Part shown: piece by piece, positions 53,233-63,434 of the stretch
Layout: each line of letters begins with the position of its first letter
Position numbering within the stretch: the first letter of the stretch is position 1
NCBI GenBank assembly: GCA_021927905.1
Contig: BLLK01000062.1
Coordinates: 1,984,001-2,048,000, forward strand
From: Chaetoceros tenuissimus
Taxonomy: Eukaryota; Bacillariophyta; Thalassiosirophyceae; Chaetocerotales; Chaetocerotaceae
Direction of reading: 5' to 3'
DNA length: 64,000 nucleotides
The notes under the pieces: generated by a model
Told to the model about the DNA's origin: nothing
Databases searched by the model: none
Seen by the model: the letters and a program-made list of their open reading frames with translations, nothing else
Translations under genes and position numbers: made by a program

Positions 53233-53855
53233 TGTCAAATTTTATCACTAAATTTCGTCGCGTTCAATGTAAGTAATTTTTGCTATAGAGTTGCAGGTGT
53301 GATTGGAACTGATTGGACTTTACTCTTGAAAAATGAAAGAAAAGTTATGTTCAAAGTATTTCTTTTAAAAGAGATGTAGTTCTTCTCAGTCTTTCTATTC
53401 AATATTTACAGAAATATCAGTTAATGGCACAGAGATAGTACTATAAAATCACAGCACGATTGATTTTGCCGCTCCTTGATGTAATTACGAAATGAGTTGA
53501 ATTAGTTCGTGATCTTCATTACAGTATGAGGTGACTATTCTCTCGCATGACTAATTTGGTACTTTTGGCGACAGAAAACTACTATTTTGATACGTATCTA
53601 AAAATTGACAGATCTGCACAATGTAGGATCCATCTTCATCAGAGACACCAGACCAGCATCGCATCGAAGTCGCTGCATCTTTTGATATCTTGACAATTTT
53701 CTATTTATCTACACTAGTTTGCAATATATGAAAGGTGTAACCTGCCTTTTCTCATAATCAATAACATAGTATTGTAGAGTCGAAGAGAAAGCTTTTGACT
53801 AAGAACTCAGGGGAAAGGGAACGAGTAGAGATCTATTTTATTCAATTGATTTTCA
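53233..53855. promoter_or_regulatory. Divergent promoter region
   Basis: About 620 bases between the TPR gene and the MYND-SWIM-RING gene. AT-rich; no repeat, RNA or coding signal seen. Confidence 0.4.
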
Positions 53856-54944
53856 ATGCAAGATCAGAAGAACAGGTTGAATATCTGTTGCTCTGCAATA
53901 GGATGTTCTGTATCACAAGGCCTGATGCGATGTAGTAATTGTATTGATACATTCTATTGTAGTCAAAATTGCCAGTTACAAGATTGGCCACAGCATTGTA
54001 AAATTTGTGGAAAGAAAAGAGATGCAGCAGCTAAAGACAAAATTGGACAGAATCCATCAACTTCTTCAGTATCTGCAAATACTACACAAATGTCTACTCC
54101 AACAAAGCAACAGAAAGCAAAAGTTAGGAAACAATCACCAAAACCTTCACCGAAAGAAAAGCGATTAAGACGTTATCGTTCTCAGCCAACCAATGGTATC
54201 AGACAAAGAATTCAAAGAGCTTTGACTCAACGTTTGTATCTCGTCAAGACATCTGAAGTCACCACATGTGAAAGAAATGGAGGACCATGCATCACATTTA
54301 AAGTATTGGGATCAACTGGAAATGTCTACGAAGTGAAAATTGCAAAAATTCCAGATTGTTCTTGTCCCGATCATCAAAAAGGAAATTTATGCAAACATTT
54401 ACTTTTCGTTATGCTAAAGGTTGTTGGCTTAGATTCGTCTTCACCACTCGTTTATCAATCAGCATACATCACTCAAGAACTTGAGGAAATCATGCAAAAG
54501 GTACAGAGTCGCATGACAAATGTAGGAATTGGTAATGTGGTTGCAAACAAATCAGTCATTGATAAACTGAATTCTATTGAAAATGGTGACGATGAACCAA
54601 AAGTTGGACGACAAGAAATTGATGGTAATGAATGTCCTATATGTTTCGATGATCTTGGTGGGAAGGGAAATATAAGCAATCTCACATTCTGCAAAGCAAC
54701 TTGTGGTATGAATTTTCACAAAGAATGTATCAACATGTGGACAAGACATAGAAATAACCCCACTTGTCCAGCATGCCGACAGACTTGGGTAGATCCAGAA
54801 ACGGGTGGTAAACGATCAAATCAAAATGAAAATGAAGAGGGCTATGTCAACTTAGGTAATCTACAGGGGCAGTCGCCCGAAAGAGATACCTCCACGTATA
54901 GTAGTTGGAGTCCATCCTACCGCTATAAAAGACGTCGATACTAA
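53856..54944 (+). CDS. MYND-SWIM-RING zinc-finger protein, probable E3 ubiquitin ligase
   Basis: A 362-residue, single-exon protein. Residues about 11-52 form a MYND finger (CCSAIGCSVSQGLMRCSNC, then FYCSQNCQLQDWPQHCKIC). A basic linker with SPKPSPKEKRLRRYRSQ follows. Residues about 150-190 form a SWIM finger with the C-x-C...C-x-H signature in CSCPDHQKGNLCKHLLFVML. Residues about 265-310 are a RING (CPICFDDLGG...CGMNFHKECINMWTRHRNNPTCPACRQTW). SWIM plus RING is the core of the MEX/ZSWIM2 E3 ligases. An added MYND finger is uncommon. The basic C-terminus (YKRRRY) may be a nuclear signal. Confidence 0.85.
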   Translation: MQDQKNRLNICCSAIGCSVSQGLMRCSNCIDTFYCSQNCQLQDWPQHCKICGKKRDAAAKDKIGQNPSTSSVSANTTQMSTPTKQQKAKVRKQSPKPSPKEKRLRRYRSQPTNGIRQRIQRALTQRLYLVKTSEVTTCERNGGPCITFKVLGSTGNVYEVKIAKIPDCSCPDHQKGNLCKHLLFVMLKVVGLDSSSPLVYQSAYITQELEEIMQKVQSRMTNVGIGNVVANKSVIDKLNSIENGDDEPKVGRQEIDGNECPICFDDLGGKGNISNLTFCKATCGMNFHKECINMWTRHRNNPTCPACRQTWVDPETGGKRSNQNENEEGYVNLGNLQGQSPERDTSTYSSWSPSYRYKRRRY

Positions 54945-55509
54945 ATGCTTCGATTCATCAGAATCACCGGTACAAATAATCCAAGCAAAATAAGAAATTC
55001 CAAATGAATACTTACCTTATTGTGTTTAAATTTTGCATGTGACTTATTTCACTTTTATTTATTACAAGAGGCTTAGGTAGACATTGTGTCTACTAGAAAT
55101 TATGTGAATGAATAATTTACAAGCTTCTCAATGATTATCTATATTCCTCGCAACTATAAATCGTCTTTGTAATTTCTTCAATAACGCTGTCACGGCCTAG
55201 CAAAAGCTCTCAATTTGAATTAAAAAATAGAAATGTCGCATGTGGCTAAAAAACTACAATGACACTACATAAAAATGTTCCAAACTACGTACGCTAGAGT
55301 ATCCAACGCTTGCAAAATGGCCTATTATGATCGAAATAAGATGAATTTTCTCTGTGCCAAGGCACGAATAATTCGTGTCTTGGTTCAATCACTGTGCCTG
55401 ATTGAATAGACCACTGTTCTTGCTCACAAATTGGGAGCGAAAAACGTACAATTGTTCAATAGCGAAGAGAGAAAAGACTTTTCTATTTCATAAATCCGAT
55501 CTTATCAAT
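54945..55509. other. Intergenic region
   Basis: About 560 bases between two genes in the same direction. No family signal; the stretch likely holds a terminator and a promoter. Nothing recognised. Confidence 0.4.
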
Positions 55510-56607
55510 ATGGGAAATAAAATATACACACCAGTAGGCAATCACTCTTCAAGTAGAAGCATGGGTTTGCAAAAGAAGGTGATTGGCTTGTTTGCAATTT
55601 TTGCAACAGTTGTATTTGTAACGCACCTATCAAAGAATGGGAACGAAATTCCTGCGAATGATGGTGGAATAGAAGGAGATACAGATGTAATGCCTGGTAG
55701 AGGTTCTGGATCTCATGACAACTTCCATATAATGCCAGACTATGAAAATGCGCCAACTATTGAAATGACAGATATCATATACAAAAGTGGAAGACATACA
55801 ATTCCTATAGTCAACACAGAGTACAAGACTGTTTTCTTTCTTGTGGCAAAGGCAGCATCAAGTGAGTGGCTTAGATTCTTTTACCGTCTTAATAATTCTC
55901 CAATATGGTGTGAAAGCCACACACACGATCGAATGCATGAAGGATTGGATATGTTGTCTGATTTTTCCATTGAGGAAGCAACTGAAATGATGACAAGTCC
56001 AGAATGGACAAGAGCTATATTTGTCCGCAATCCCAAACCTAGGATCCTTTCAGCGTTTTTGGATAAAGCTGTGCAGCATGATAAAAGTTTCGTAAGGGAT
56101 AAGTGTCCAAACTATGAAAGGCTAGGAGGTGATATGCAAGAATGTATAGATAGACATACGGATTTTTCTTTCTTTCTTCAAAATATTGTACCTACTATGC
56201 ACGACAATGTCCACTGGCGCTCAATCTATTCAAGAGTTGATGAAAAATGGTGGCCATGGATAAATTATGTTGCAAATATGGAACACCTTGACCAGGATGC
56301 AGAGCATTTCTTGAAGTCGATCAAGTCCTCTGTTGATGGTGTTACAGCATGGGACCGTATTGGGAAAACAGGATGGGGAGAAAACGAGAGAGACTGTGAT
56401 CACTTGGGTGGATCGGCTTTCCTCCAAAAGAAAGACGAAAGGCATCATACAGACGCAAGAACGAAACTGCGCAACTACTATACACCAGAACTCGAGAAAT
56501 CTGTCGAGGTTCATTTCGCAGATGATTACAATAATCCATATTTCCAATTTTCTGATTTGAAACTGTTTGAAGTAGAAGACGAAAATGGTGATGCAGAAGA
56601 TGAATAA
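55510..56607 (+). CDS. Golgi-type carbohydrate sulfotransferase (type II membrane protein)
   Basis: 365 residues from the ATG at 55510 (MGNKIYTPVGN), the first ATG in the frame. A basic tail is followed by a single helix (KKVIGLFAIFATVVFVTHLS), a stem, and a sulfotransferase domain. The 5'-phosphosulfate loop of PAPS binding is in KTVFFLVAKAASSEWLRFFYRL, and the 3'-phosphate motif is in WTRAIFVRNPKPRILSAFLDKA. Later parts (CIDRHTDFSFFLQNIVPTMHDNVHWR) fit the Sulfotransfer_2 group that modifies chondroitin- or dermatan-like chains. The tail is acidic. Algal cell-wall polysaccharides are plausible substrates. Confidence 0.75.
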   Translation: MGNKIYTPVGNHSSSRSMGLQKKVIGLFAIFATVVFVTHLSKNGNEIPANDGGIEGDTDVMPGRGSGSHDNFHIMPDYENAPTIEMTDIIYKSGRHTIPIVNTEYKTVFFLVAKAASSEWLRFFYRLNNSPIWCESHTHDRMHEGLDMLSDFSIEEATEMMTSPEWTRAIFVRNPKPRILSAFLDKAVQHDKSFVRDKCPNYERLGGDMQECIDRHTDFSFFLQNIVPTMHDNVHWRSIYSRVDEKWWPWINYVANMEHLDQDAEHFLKSIKSSVDGVTAWDRIGKTGWGENERDCDHLGGSAFLQKKDERHHTDARTKLRNYYTPELEKSVEVHFADDYNNPYFQFSDLKLFEVEDENGDAEDE

Positions 56608-57090
56608 ATATTTTTTTAATTGTTACACTATTAAATTATAAAGTAAGCATTTGTATTTACATTCGATCCTTAGCTTTTTTCTTTTCATCGTTCGTGTTGA
56701 CTTGAAAGATCTTGATTGCAAACTTCTCTTCTCCTCATTTACCAATCAATGAACATCATTAACATTGCCTATCTCAATCAGGTGTAGTGAAGAAGTCGCA
56801 AATGTTATCAAGAATTTTAATTTACAGTATTTCTTATTTCTCTACAAACATGTTGTGACAACGAGAGTAGTAGTCATTGTTGCAGTTACCGTGGCTATCT
56901 AGTAGACATATTGGTTGGCTCGCCAGTAGAACACGTCATCTTACGCTTTTTTCCGCCCGCATTGTCTTCTTCTCCTGAGCCCTGAGCCTGTAGTAGCAAG
57001 TAGCAAAAGTATGTATCTTCTCATCTTTCGTTATCCCTGGATGCTCTACTAGCTCTAGATTCCATTTCATCTAATATACACGCCAAAGAG
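56608..57090. other. Intergenic region
   Basis: About 480 bases between two genes in the same direction. No gene, repeat or RNA recognised. Confidence 0.4.
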
Positions 57091-58158
57091 ATGACATTCT
57101 ACACTTTTTTACTCAACATAATCCTACTGCATGGAGTTTTAGGTTTTACGGCTCAGAAACAAAGTTTCCGTCAGGCAACAACTCTTTTCGCAGAGAGATC
57201 CATGTCCGTAATTCTTGATCCTCATTTAACTGATGATAGAGTAAGATCTTTATTCGCATGGGTATCGAGGGCATTTGATGGGGAAGAAGAGTATAATAAT
57301 TTGATGTTGGGCTTGGCTGCAGTATTTGGAACAAATCTTCCTCTGGATAGTGAACCTATTAACATGTTGGAAAGAGCTGAAAATATGCTGGGAGGTGAAG
57401 AAGACTTGATGGGCACAAGGATCAATAGATTTCAACGTGAACAGGCAAGTCTAGGGGCGATGGGAGCAGCGCAATGGACAGGCCAGTGGATGACTAGACC
57501 ACACGCTTTGTTGGATGTCAAAAATATGACTTCAATTGATGAATGGAACAAAATTCTTCCACGTGGTTGTAAGCGGACTCTAAAGAAAGCAAACGCGCAA
57601 AATTTTACAGTGACAACAAAACCAATTCTAGGTAATCAACCTGCTCCTCATTCTTCCTTGGCTCATTTTCGATGTGTAGTAGAACATGAAGTAAGGTTGA
57701 TAGCAAACATTGAAGGAGATATCCAAGGATTTTTTGATGCTCTTGCCGAAGCTGTTTCGAGATATATTGGTACAACAAGAATGACTGGAGTAATTCAAGA
57801 ATATAGGAACGAAGATGGAAAAGTGATTGCATTTGCCCATGAAGTCCGTAAAGCTAGGACAGTGCGAGGTCAGTGGTTCTACGCAGATGATGAAGCGTCG
57901 AAGTCGTATGTATGGTTTCACTCAGTTCAAGAGTTAGTAAGACGATCTATCGAAACGCCAGAAATTGACATGGTAGACCTTGGTCCTTCTGGTAGTGATG
58001 CTTTTAGTGAATTAAAGGCAAAGTATGGCTTCGAAAGTATTGATGATTGGGCAAATGTTGCAGACTATACAAGTTCAGGATTCTACTATGAAGGAGAAGA
58101 GTCAGGAGACGACGATGACGATAGGCTAAGACAATTACTTAATATGCTAGGAGCTTGA
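57091..58158 (+). CDS. Plastid-targeted GNAT/FemABX-like acyltransferase
   Basis: 355 residues. The start (MTFYTFLLNIILLHGVLG) is a signal peptide followed by FTAQKQSFRQATTLFA, a Phe-led transit-like segment typical of complex-plastid import. The body resembles the C-terminal acetyltransferase domain of FemABX/BioF2-like proteins (GNAT_acetyltr_6): LPRGCKRTLKKANAQNFTV, FRCVVEHEVRLIAN, IQEYRNEDGKVIAFAHEVRKARTVRGQWFYAD, VWFHSVQELVRRSIETPEIDMVDLGPSGSDAFSELKAKYGF. The last piece, where the polypeptide refers to a position-specific L-G-P-S, is characteristic. Substrate unknown. The C-terminus is acidic. Confidence 0.65.
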   Translation: MTFYTFLLNIILLHGVLGFTAQKQSFRQATTLFAERSMSVILDPHLTDDRVRSLFAWVSRAFDGEEEYNNLMLGLAAVFGTNLPLDSEPINMLERAENMLGGEEDLMGTRINRFQREQASLGAMGAAQWTGQWMTRPHALLDVKNMTSIDEWNKILPRGCKRTLKKANAQNFTVTTKPILGNQPAPHSSLAHFRCVVEHEVRLIANIEGDIQGFFDALAEAVSRYIGTTRMTGVIQEYRNEDGKVIAFAHEVRKARTVRGQWFYADDEASKSYVWFHSVQELVRRSIETPEIDMVDLGPSGSDAFSELKAKYGFESIDDWANVADYTSSGFYYEGEESGDDDDDRLRQLLNMLGA

Positions 58159-58252
58159 TGAAGACCATATTATTGCAACATGCACATACGAATAGATCTA
58201 TGTCATAATCTCATTTGTGAATAAGTAGCAGTTAGATTATTACAGTGACTTT

Positions 58253-60975
58253 TTAAAGATTCTTGATTCCCTCGATAGCCTGTGCGATAACATCGACCTC
58301 TTCTTCAGACATTTCCTTCACACCTTCAACTTTCTGGGATCCTTTTTTATTCCTTCCTTCTTCCATGACAGCCTTTCTACTCAATTGAAGCTGTCCCTTT
58401 GCATTCTTTCCAAGGTATTTGACTTCCATCTCTTCAATGCCAAGGCTCTTCATGAAACCTTCGCAGTTTCTAATTCTTTCAGTGTGCAATTCCGAGACGT
58501 GACAGAGTCCCTCAAGTCCAGGTGATGATCCATCCTCAGCTCCTGGTAAAATTTCAACGAAAACTCCAAATTGATGGATTCCAGTAATCTTTCCCTTATA
58601 AGTTTCTCCCTCAACAGGTGCTGGTCCAGCATACGGTACCTTTGGACCTTTTCCGCCTCTTTCACCTCTTCCACCGCCTCCTTTGATGAGATCCATGACG
58701 AATTGTTCCGCCTTTTCAAGTTTTTCAGAATCAAGGGATGAAACCTGAATCTCACCATCCTCACCGACATCCATGTTTGTGAGTTCAAAATCTTCAATGA
58801 TTGCACGTATTTGTTTTCCACCTGGTCCAATGACCTTTCCAATATTCCCTTCTGGGATGTTAAACTTGCGAATACGAGGAACAGTGTTTGGAAGCTCGCC
58901 TCTATGAGACTCAAGTGCAGTTTCCATCTTTTCAAGGATATGTAATCTTCCTTCCTTTGCCTGTTGAAGCGCACGAGACATTGTCTCAATTGTTAATCCC
59001 TCGCATTTGATATCTAGTTGAAATGTAGTGATTCCAGTCTTATCACCTGCTACCTTGAAGTCCATTGTACCAAGTCCATCTTCTGTCCCCAAGATATCAG
59101 AAACAATTACTGCATCATCATCAGATACTGAGTGTGTGTCGTCTAGAAGCATACCCATTGCGATTCCTGCTACAGGACTTTTTACAGGTACTCCAGCATC
59201 CATTAATGCAAGACATCCACCACAAACTGACGCCATGGAAGAAGAACCATTACTTTCAGTGATGAGAGATTCAACACGAATACTGTAAGGGAAGTCATCT
59301 TCGGAAGGAATGATTGCTTGGAGCGCACTACGAATGACCATATTGAAAAAAGAATAGATTGAGTGACAACCCATGTAACAAACATATTCGAAAAGGATTC
59401 AAAATGATGAACTTACCGCTCTGCCAAGTTACCATGACCAATCTCTCTTCTTCCAGGAGCCCCAACACGACCAGTTTCTCCCACACAACTAGGAGGGAAT
59501 GTGTATTGCAAGTAGAATCTCTTTTTCTCCAAACCATCGAGCTTATCAATCTTTTGCTTCATTCCGGAGTCTCCCAATGTCGCAGTAGCAATTGCTTGAG
59601 TCTCTCCCCTTGTGAAAAGTGCAGATCCGTGTACCTTCGGAAGCATAGTGGTCTCAATATCAATTACTCGAACTTCGTCAAGCTTGCGTCCATCACATCT
59701 GACACCAGTTGCCTTTGCTTTCTCGTACATTTTCTTTGACAACAGATTCTTGTAACATTTCATGACTTCATTCTTATTATCAGGATATTTTTCTTCAAAC
59801 GTGGCCCATGCTTCTTTGGAAAGAGCCGACATGTTTGCACTGAGGTCCTCCTTCTTTCCCTCCGAATTCCAAAGCTCTTCAACTTTTGCACTGAGAGCTT
59901 CGTTAACTTCCTCTTGCAATCCGTCAAGTGGTTTGATAAGTGTAGAATAATTCTTCTCCTTTCCAACAGCTTCTCCAAACTCTTCCAATGCAGCACAAAT
60001 AGTTTTAATTGCTTTGTGTCCAAATGCCACTGCTTCAATCATTGTCTCTTCTGGAAGGAAATCTGCAGCTCCTTCAATCATTAAAACAGCATCTTTTGTT
60101 CCAGCCACAGTCAAGTTCAGTTTACTCTTTTCCATCTGCTCATTAGTAGGGTTGAAAACAAATTGTCCATCAATGTATCCCACCATTGCAGCAGCCACAG
60201 GCTTGGAAAGTGGAACATCTGAAATCCACAAAGCAGCCGCACTTGCAGTAATTGCAAGAGGATCACAACTTCTCTCTCCGTCATAACTCAACACCCAACT
60301 CAAAACCTGTGTTTCGTGTCTCCATCCATCAGCAATCAATGGTCTCAATGGTCTATCAATCAAACGACAAGTTAAGACTTCGTGTTCTGCTGGTCTTCCA
60401 TCTCTTCTGTTATAACTTCCACTGGTAAGTCCCGCACTCGAGAAACGTTCCTGATGTTCAACACTCAATGGAAGGAAATCAATAGATTCTTTTGGATCTT
60501 TATCACGAGATGCAGTATTGTAAAGGATAGTGTCTCCTCTAGTAAGAGTTACAGCTCCTGCTGCTTGACGCCCAATTTTTCCAGTTTGAAAGACAAGTGG
60601 CTCTGGATGTCCTGGCATACCAACGTTAACAGTTAATGTGGTAACTTGTGCACCTGCTGGTCCATCATTCGTTACTTCAATGTGATGAGATGCAGGTGGT
60701 ACATCGCAAAGTACAAGAGGTTCCTCTGTTTCAGCTTCTTCTACTGCTTCTTCCTCTGTTTTCTCCTCTTCAACGACATCTGTCTCTTCTCCTTCTGCAT
60801 ATAATTTAGATAATGATTTATAATTACTGAGGGATTTTGGTAGTCCAAATGCCGGCAAAGAAATATGAGAAATGTGATTTGTATTTCTTGTCACAGCCTT
60901 ATTGTTTCCAATTACTGAGAAAGCATCTGCACTAGAGACTGCTAGAAGCACGGAGAGTGCTGTTTGAAACTTCAT
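58253..60975 (-). CDS. PNP: Polynucleotide phosphorylase, plastid-type
   Basis: Processive 3'-5' phosphorolysis and polyadenylation of RNA. Two exons (60975-59417 and 59327-58253; 877 residues). The 89-bp intron restores GNLAERALQAIIPSEDDFPY, a conserved PNPase block. Domain order: signal peptide ending SSADAFSVIG (an ADAF plastid motif), acidic spacer, first RNase PH-like domain (GPAGAQVTTLTVNVGMPG, FLPLSVEHQERFSSAG, EVLTCRLIDRPLRPL), helical linker, second RNase PH domain (ALFTRGETQAIATATLG, SNGSSSMASVCGG, GIAMGML), KH (GKVIGPGGKQIRAI) and S1 (GKITGIHQFGVFVEILPG). All main domains are intact. The ADAF leader supports the plastid over the mitochondrion. Confidence 0.95.
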
Positions 60976-61586
60976 TTCTTGAAGTTGAGTAATTTATTGA
61001 TAGATTGATTAGTAAAGTTGAAGACTTTTACAATGAACTTCTGATTACTGACTGTATTTTTGAAGGTGAGAGGTGAGTCTGTAATGAGAATGAGTGATGG
61101 CAGTGCGTATTCCGCGAGCAACAAAGCGAAGAAACAGCCGTCTGCTCATCCCACCAACAATACTACTTACCTGAGAGGGATACAATAGGAGATGGGACTC
61201 AACACCTGTGCATTGGATGCTTTTGGATGAATGAGTTGTTCCACGCACAGAAAGGAATAATTGTACACCATTGCAACAACATTGTGCACACATACTTAAA
61301 GGAAGTGAAAGATCAAAAATTATATCACTTGGATTAGATTATCAGGTATATCATTCCCTTGACTAAGCCAACAGGTATCTTTTTATACTCACTAGCCCCC
61401 CACACATCAGAAAGTAAAGTGGTAACCTGCATAAGTTACCAAGTTATGAATCTAGTATTGAATTCTACCAACAAGAATCTGAACTTTAGAAAGAATACGT
61501 TTCTTCTACATCTCCTTCCAACATTCTGCTTCTTTCTTCAAAAAGCCAACTCTTTATCTACAGCTTCCTTTCATAACAATCAAAAT
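60976..61586. promoter_or_regulatory. Divergent promoter region
   Basis: About 610 bases upstream of PNPase and of the small protein at 61587. Open frames here lack family features and proper ATG starts. Nothing else recognised. Confidence 0.4.
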
Positions 61587-61979
61587 ATGCCCAGCAATAT
61601 TATACCGAACAAAATCAGAGTCAGCGGTGGAGGATTTCATTATTGTAATGGAGTGTACGAAAGGAGATCACCCACTATTATCCCCGCAGGGTTTGATAGG
61701 ACTTGTCGTGCAATGAACTGGGATACGGAACAAATGTGGAAGCAACTCTCTGACCAGTCTAGACCATGGTATGAAGCTGAAAACGAAAGTTATATTTACT
61801 GGAATCGTGGAGATGGCAAATTTTGGATTGATGGGCCAAGTGGAGCTGGTGTGTACATTGTGAAGAATGATGGACTAACCCCTCCCAGCGAAGGTTGGGT
61901 TTCTTTAAGCAATGACTATGAGCCAGCACCAACAGTTTCAAGCTTGGATAATGAAGCATCGTCGCAAGGGGATTTGTAA
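61587..61979 (+). CDS. Small conserved-looking protein, unknown function
   Basis: 130 residues from the ATG at 61587 (MPSNIIPNKIRVSGG). The frame extends upstream to an ATG at about 61446, but that part is hydrophobic and less coding-like. The core is YCNGVYERRSPTIIPAGF, then ESYIYWNRGDGKFWIDGPSG and PPSEGWVSL: a small, aromatic and Gly-rich, strand-rich domain of the kind seen in stand-alone algal proteins. No catalytic motif is visible. If the upstream start is used, the leader LLHLLPTFCFFLQKANS could be a signal sequence. Confidence 0.6.
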   Translation: MPSNIIPNKIRVSGGGFHYCNGVYERRSPTIIPAGFDRTCRAMNWDTEQMWKQLSDQSRPWYEAENESYIYWNRGDGKFWIDGPSGAGVYIVKNDGLTPPSEGWVSLSNDYEPAPTVSSLDNEASSQGDL

Positions 61980-62091
61980 ATGTTAAATGTTTTGTTTTCA
62001 GATTGACTATAGTGAACATTTTAGATATAAGATAAAACCATCATGAAAACACTTTCGTTTTTGTTCGTAGACATTCTTTCATTAATTATTA

Positions 62092-63084
62092 TCAAATATG
62101 AATAGCTGTGCCTTCAATACCTCCCAACAAAGATCGGTGAACCTCAGCCCTTGTGTATTTACTATTCATTTTAACTTCGTGCCATTTCCTCCTTTCCTCG
62201 TCTTCAAATTTCTGTTCCCACTCCACGCCGTCAATTTTCACAAGCTTGGCTTTTGATTCTGTAGGGTTTATTTTTTGTTGAATCAAAACAGTAGAAACTT
62301 CTTCGATACCCCCAGCTACTGGTGCCCCATCTCCTAGACGATGCAATCCATCTGCTAGTAATGGGAAGCCCGTAAGTGCAAGTTTTTCCAGGTTCCAAGC
62401 AGCCAAAGTATTCCAGGCACAAGTCCTACCATTCAAGGCTACTTCAACACCTTTCCCAGATCCATCACCTTGATAATCATGTCCCGGTAGTGCTGCCCCT
62501 ACAACAAGCGTTTTGTCATCCATATGCTTTATCATGGAATCAACAGAATCTTTGGTGAGAGATGTTTCGGCAGATATGAACATGATTACTGAATTACCAT
62601 ACTCTATTTGACTCCTACACGCCCAAGAAGTAAGTGCGTTTAGAGCATTTACAAAATTTCCCCACGGATTTACTTCCACAATTTCACACTCTTGTCCTGT
62701 TCCACTTTGTTCTTGTACATCCTTGATTGCTTGTTGTATGGATGAGACTAGGTCATATCCCTTGATCTTTTCTTCCGAATCTACAGCAATAGCTGCCTTT
62801 GTTGCTTTTATAGTCGAAGCAGAGTTGAGGAAGCTCGATACCATACTTTCGAGTTTTGTCTGTGAAGGAGGGTTAGACTGCTTGCCCAAGTGTATACGCG
62901 TTGCGATGAATATGTTGGGGTTAGAATCAATCTCGCCTGAGACTGGTGTCGTAGCCATGACAAGAAAAACAAGGAAAACTATGAGCTTGATAATGTTTGG
63001 ATATAGAGTTTGGGAGGGAAAATACCAGACTGATTGTAATATATATAGATTGCAGCAATAGAATACCTTTGGCCTTTCCATCAT
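62092..63084 (-). CDS. Secretory-pathway protein of unknown function, glycosyltransferase-like features
   Basis: 330 residues from the first ATG (63084), with a hydrophobic segment (IIKLIVFLVFLVMATTPVSG) placed internally, so it acts as a signal anchor or a signal peptide from a later start. The mature part starts EIDSNPNIFIATRIHLG and has a nucleotide-sugar-transferase-like middle: NPWGNFVNALNALTSWACRS, VIMFISAETSLTKDSVDSMIKHM, ALPGHDYQGDGSGKGVEVALNGRTCAWNTLAAWNLEKL. These suggest a GT-A-type Rossmann fold with a late acidic residue, but no family is certain. The neighbour at 63435 is a GT2 glycosyltransferase, transcribed the same way. Confidence 0.5.
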   Translation of the reverse strand: MMERPKVFYCCNLYILQSVWYFPSQTLYPNIIKLIVFLVFLVMATTPVSGEIDSNPNIFIATRIHLGKQSNPPSQTKLESMVSSFLNSASTIKATKAAIAVDSEEKIKGYDLVSSIQQAIKDVQEQSGTGQECEIVEVNPWGNFVNALNALTSWACRSQIEYGNSVIMFISAETSLTKDSVDSMIKHMDDKTLVVGAALPGHDYQGDGSGKGVEVALNGRTCAWNTLAAWNLEKLALTGFPLLADGLHRLGDGAPVAGGIEEVSTVLIQQKINPTESKAKLVKIDGVEWEQKFEDEERRKWHEVKMNSKYTRAEVHRSLLGGIEGTAIHI

Positions 63085-63434
63085 TTTGCATATACTGAAA
63101 CAGTAACTACGGTAGTGTGAACAAGATGTGCAAAAAGGGAACTAGATAATATTATGTGCTATGCGAGTGATGTGATTATCTGGTGGAAATGCGATGCTTC
63201 TCGTGGAAAGATGAGTGCGCGTGGCGCGCACATCAACAGCATACTCTAAAAATGAGGTCTGGGCTTTTTAGCAGGATTGAAAGTCCGAGTCTCGAGTCCT
63301 ACCCTTTGATGATCATTGATGTTTGGCTTGTCATTTTTTTCTTGGAGTGGATTGTTTGAAAAAAGAGAGAACAAGTAAATACAGCAACGCTAGAACGGTA
63401 GTCTACTATGTCATGCAAAGTTCTTTTTATTACG
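63085..63434. other. Intergenic region
   Basis: About 350 bases between two minus-strand genes. A GTGCGCGTGGCGCGCAC palindrome-like stretch lies near 63215-63231, GC-rich against an AT-rich background. Nothing else recognised. Confidence 0.35.

Noticed and set aside
63250-63310. T-arm-like words near 63285 suggesting a tRNA
   Set aside because: No acceptor or anticodon stem could be paired; no tRNA or rRNA gene was supported anywhere in the window.
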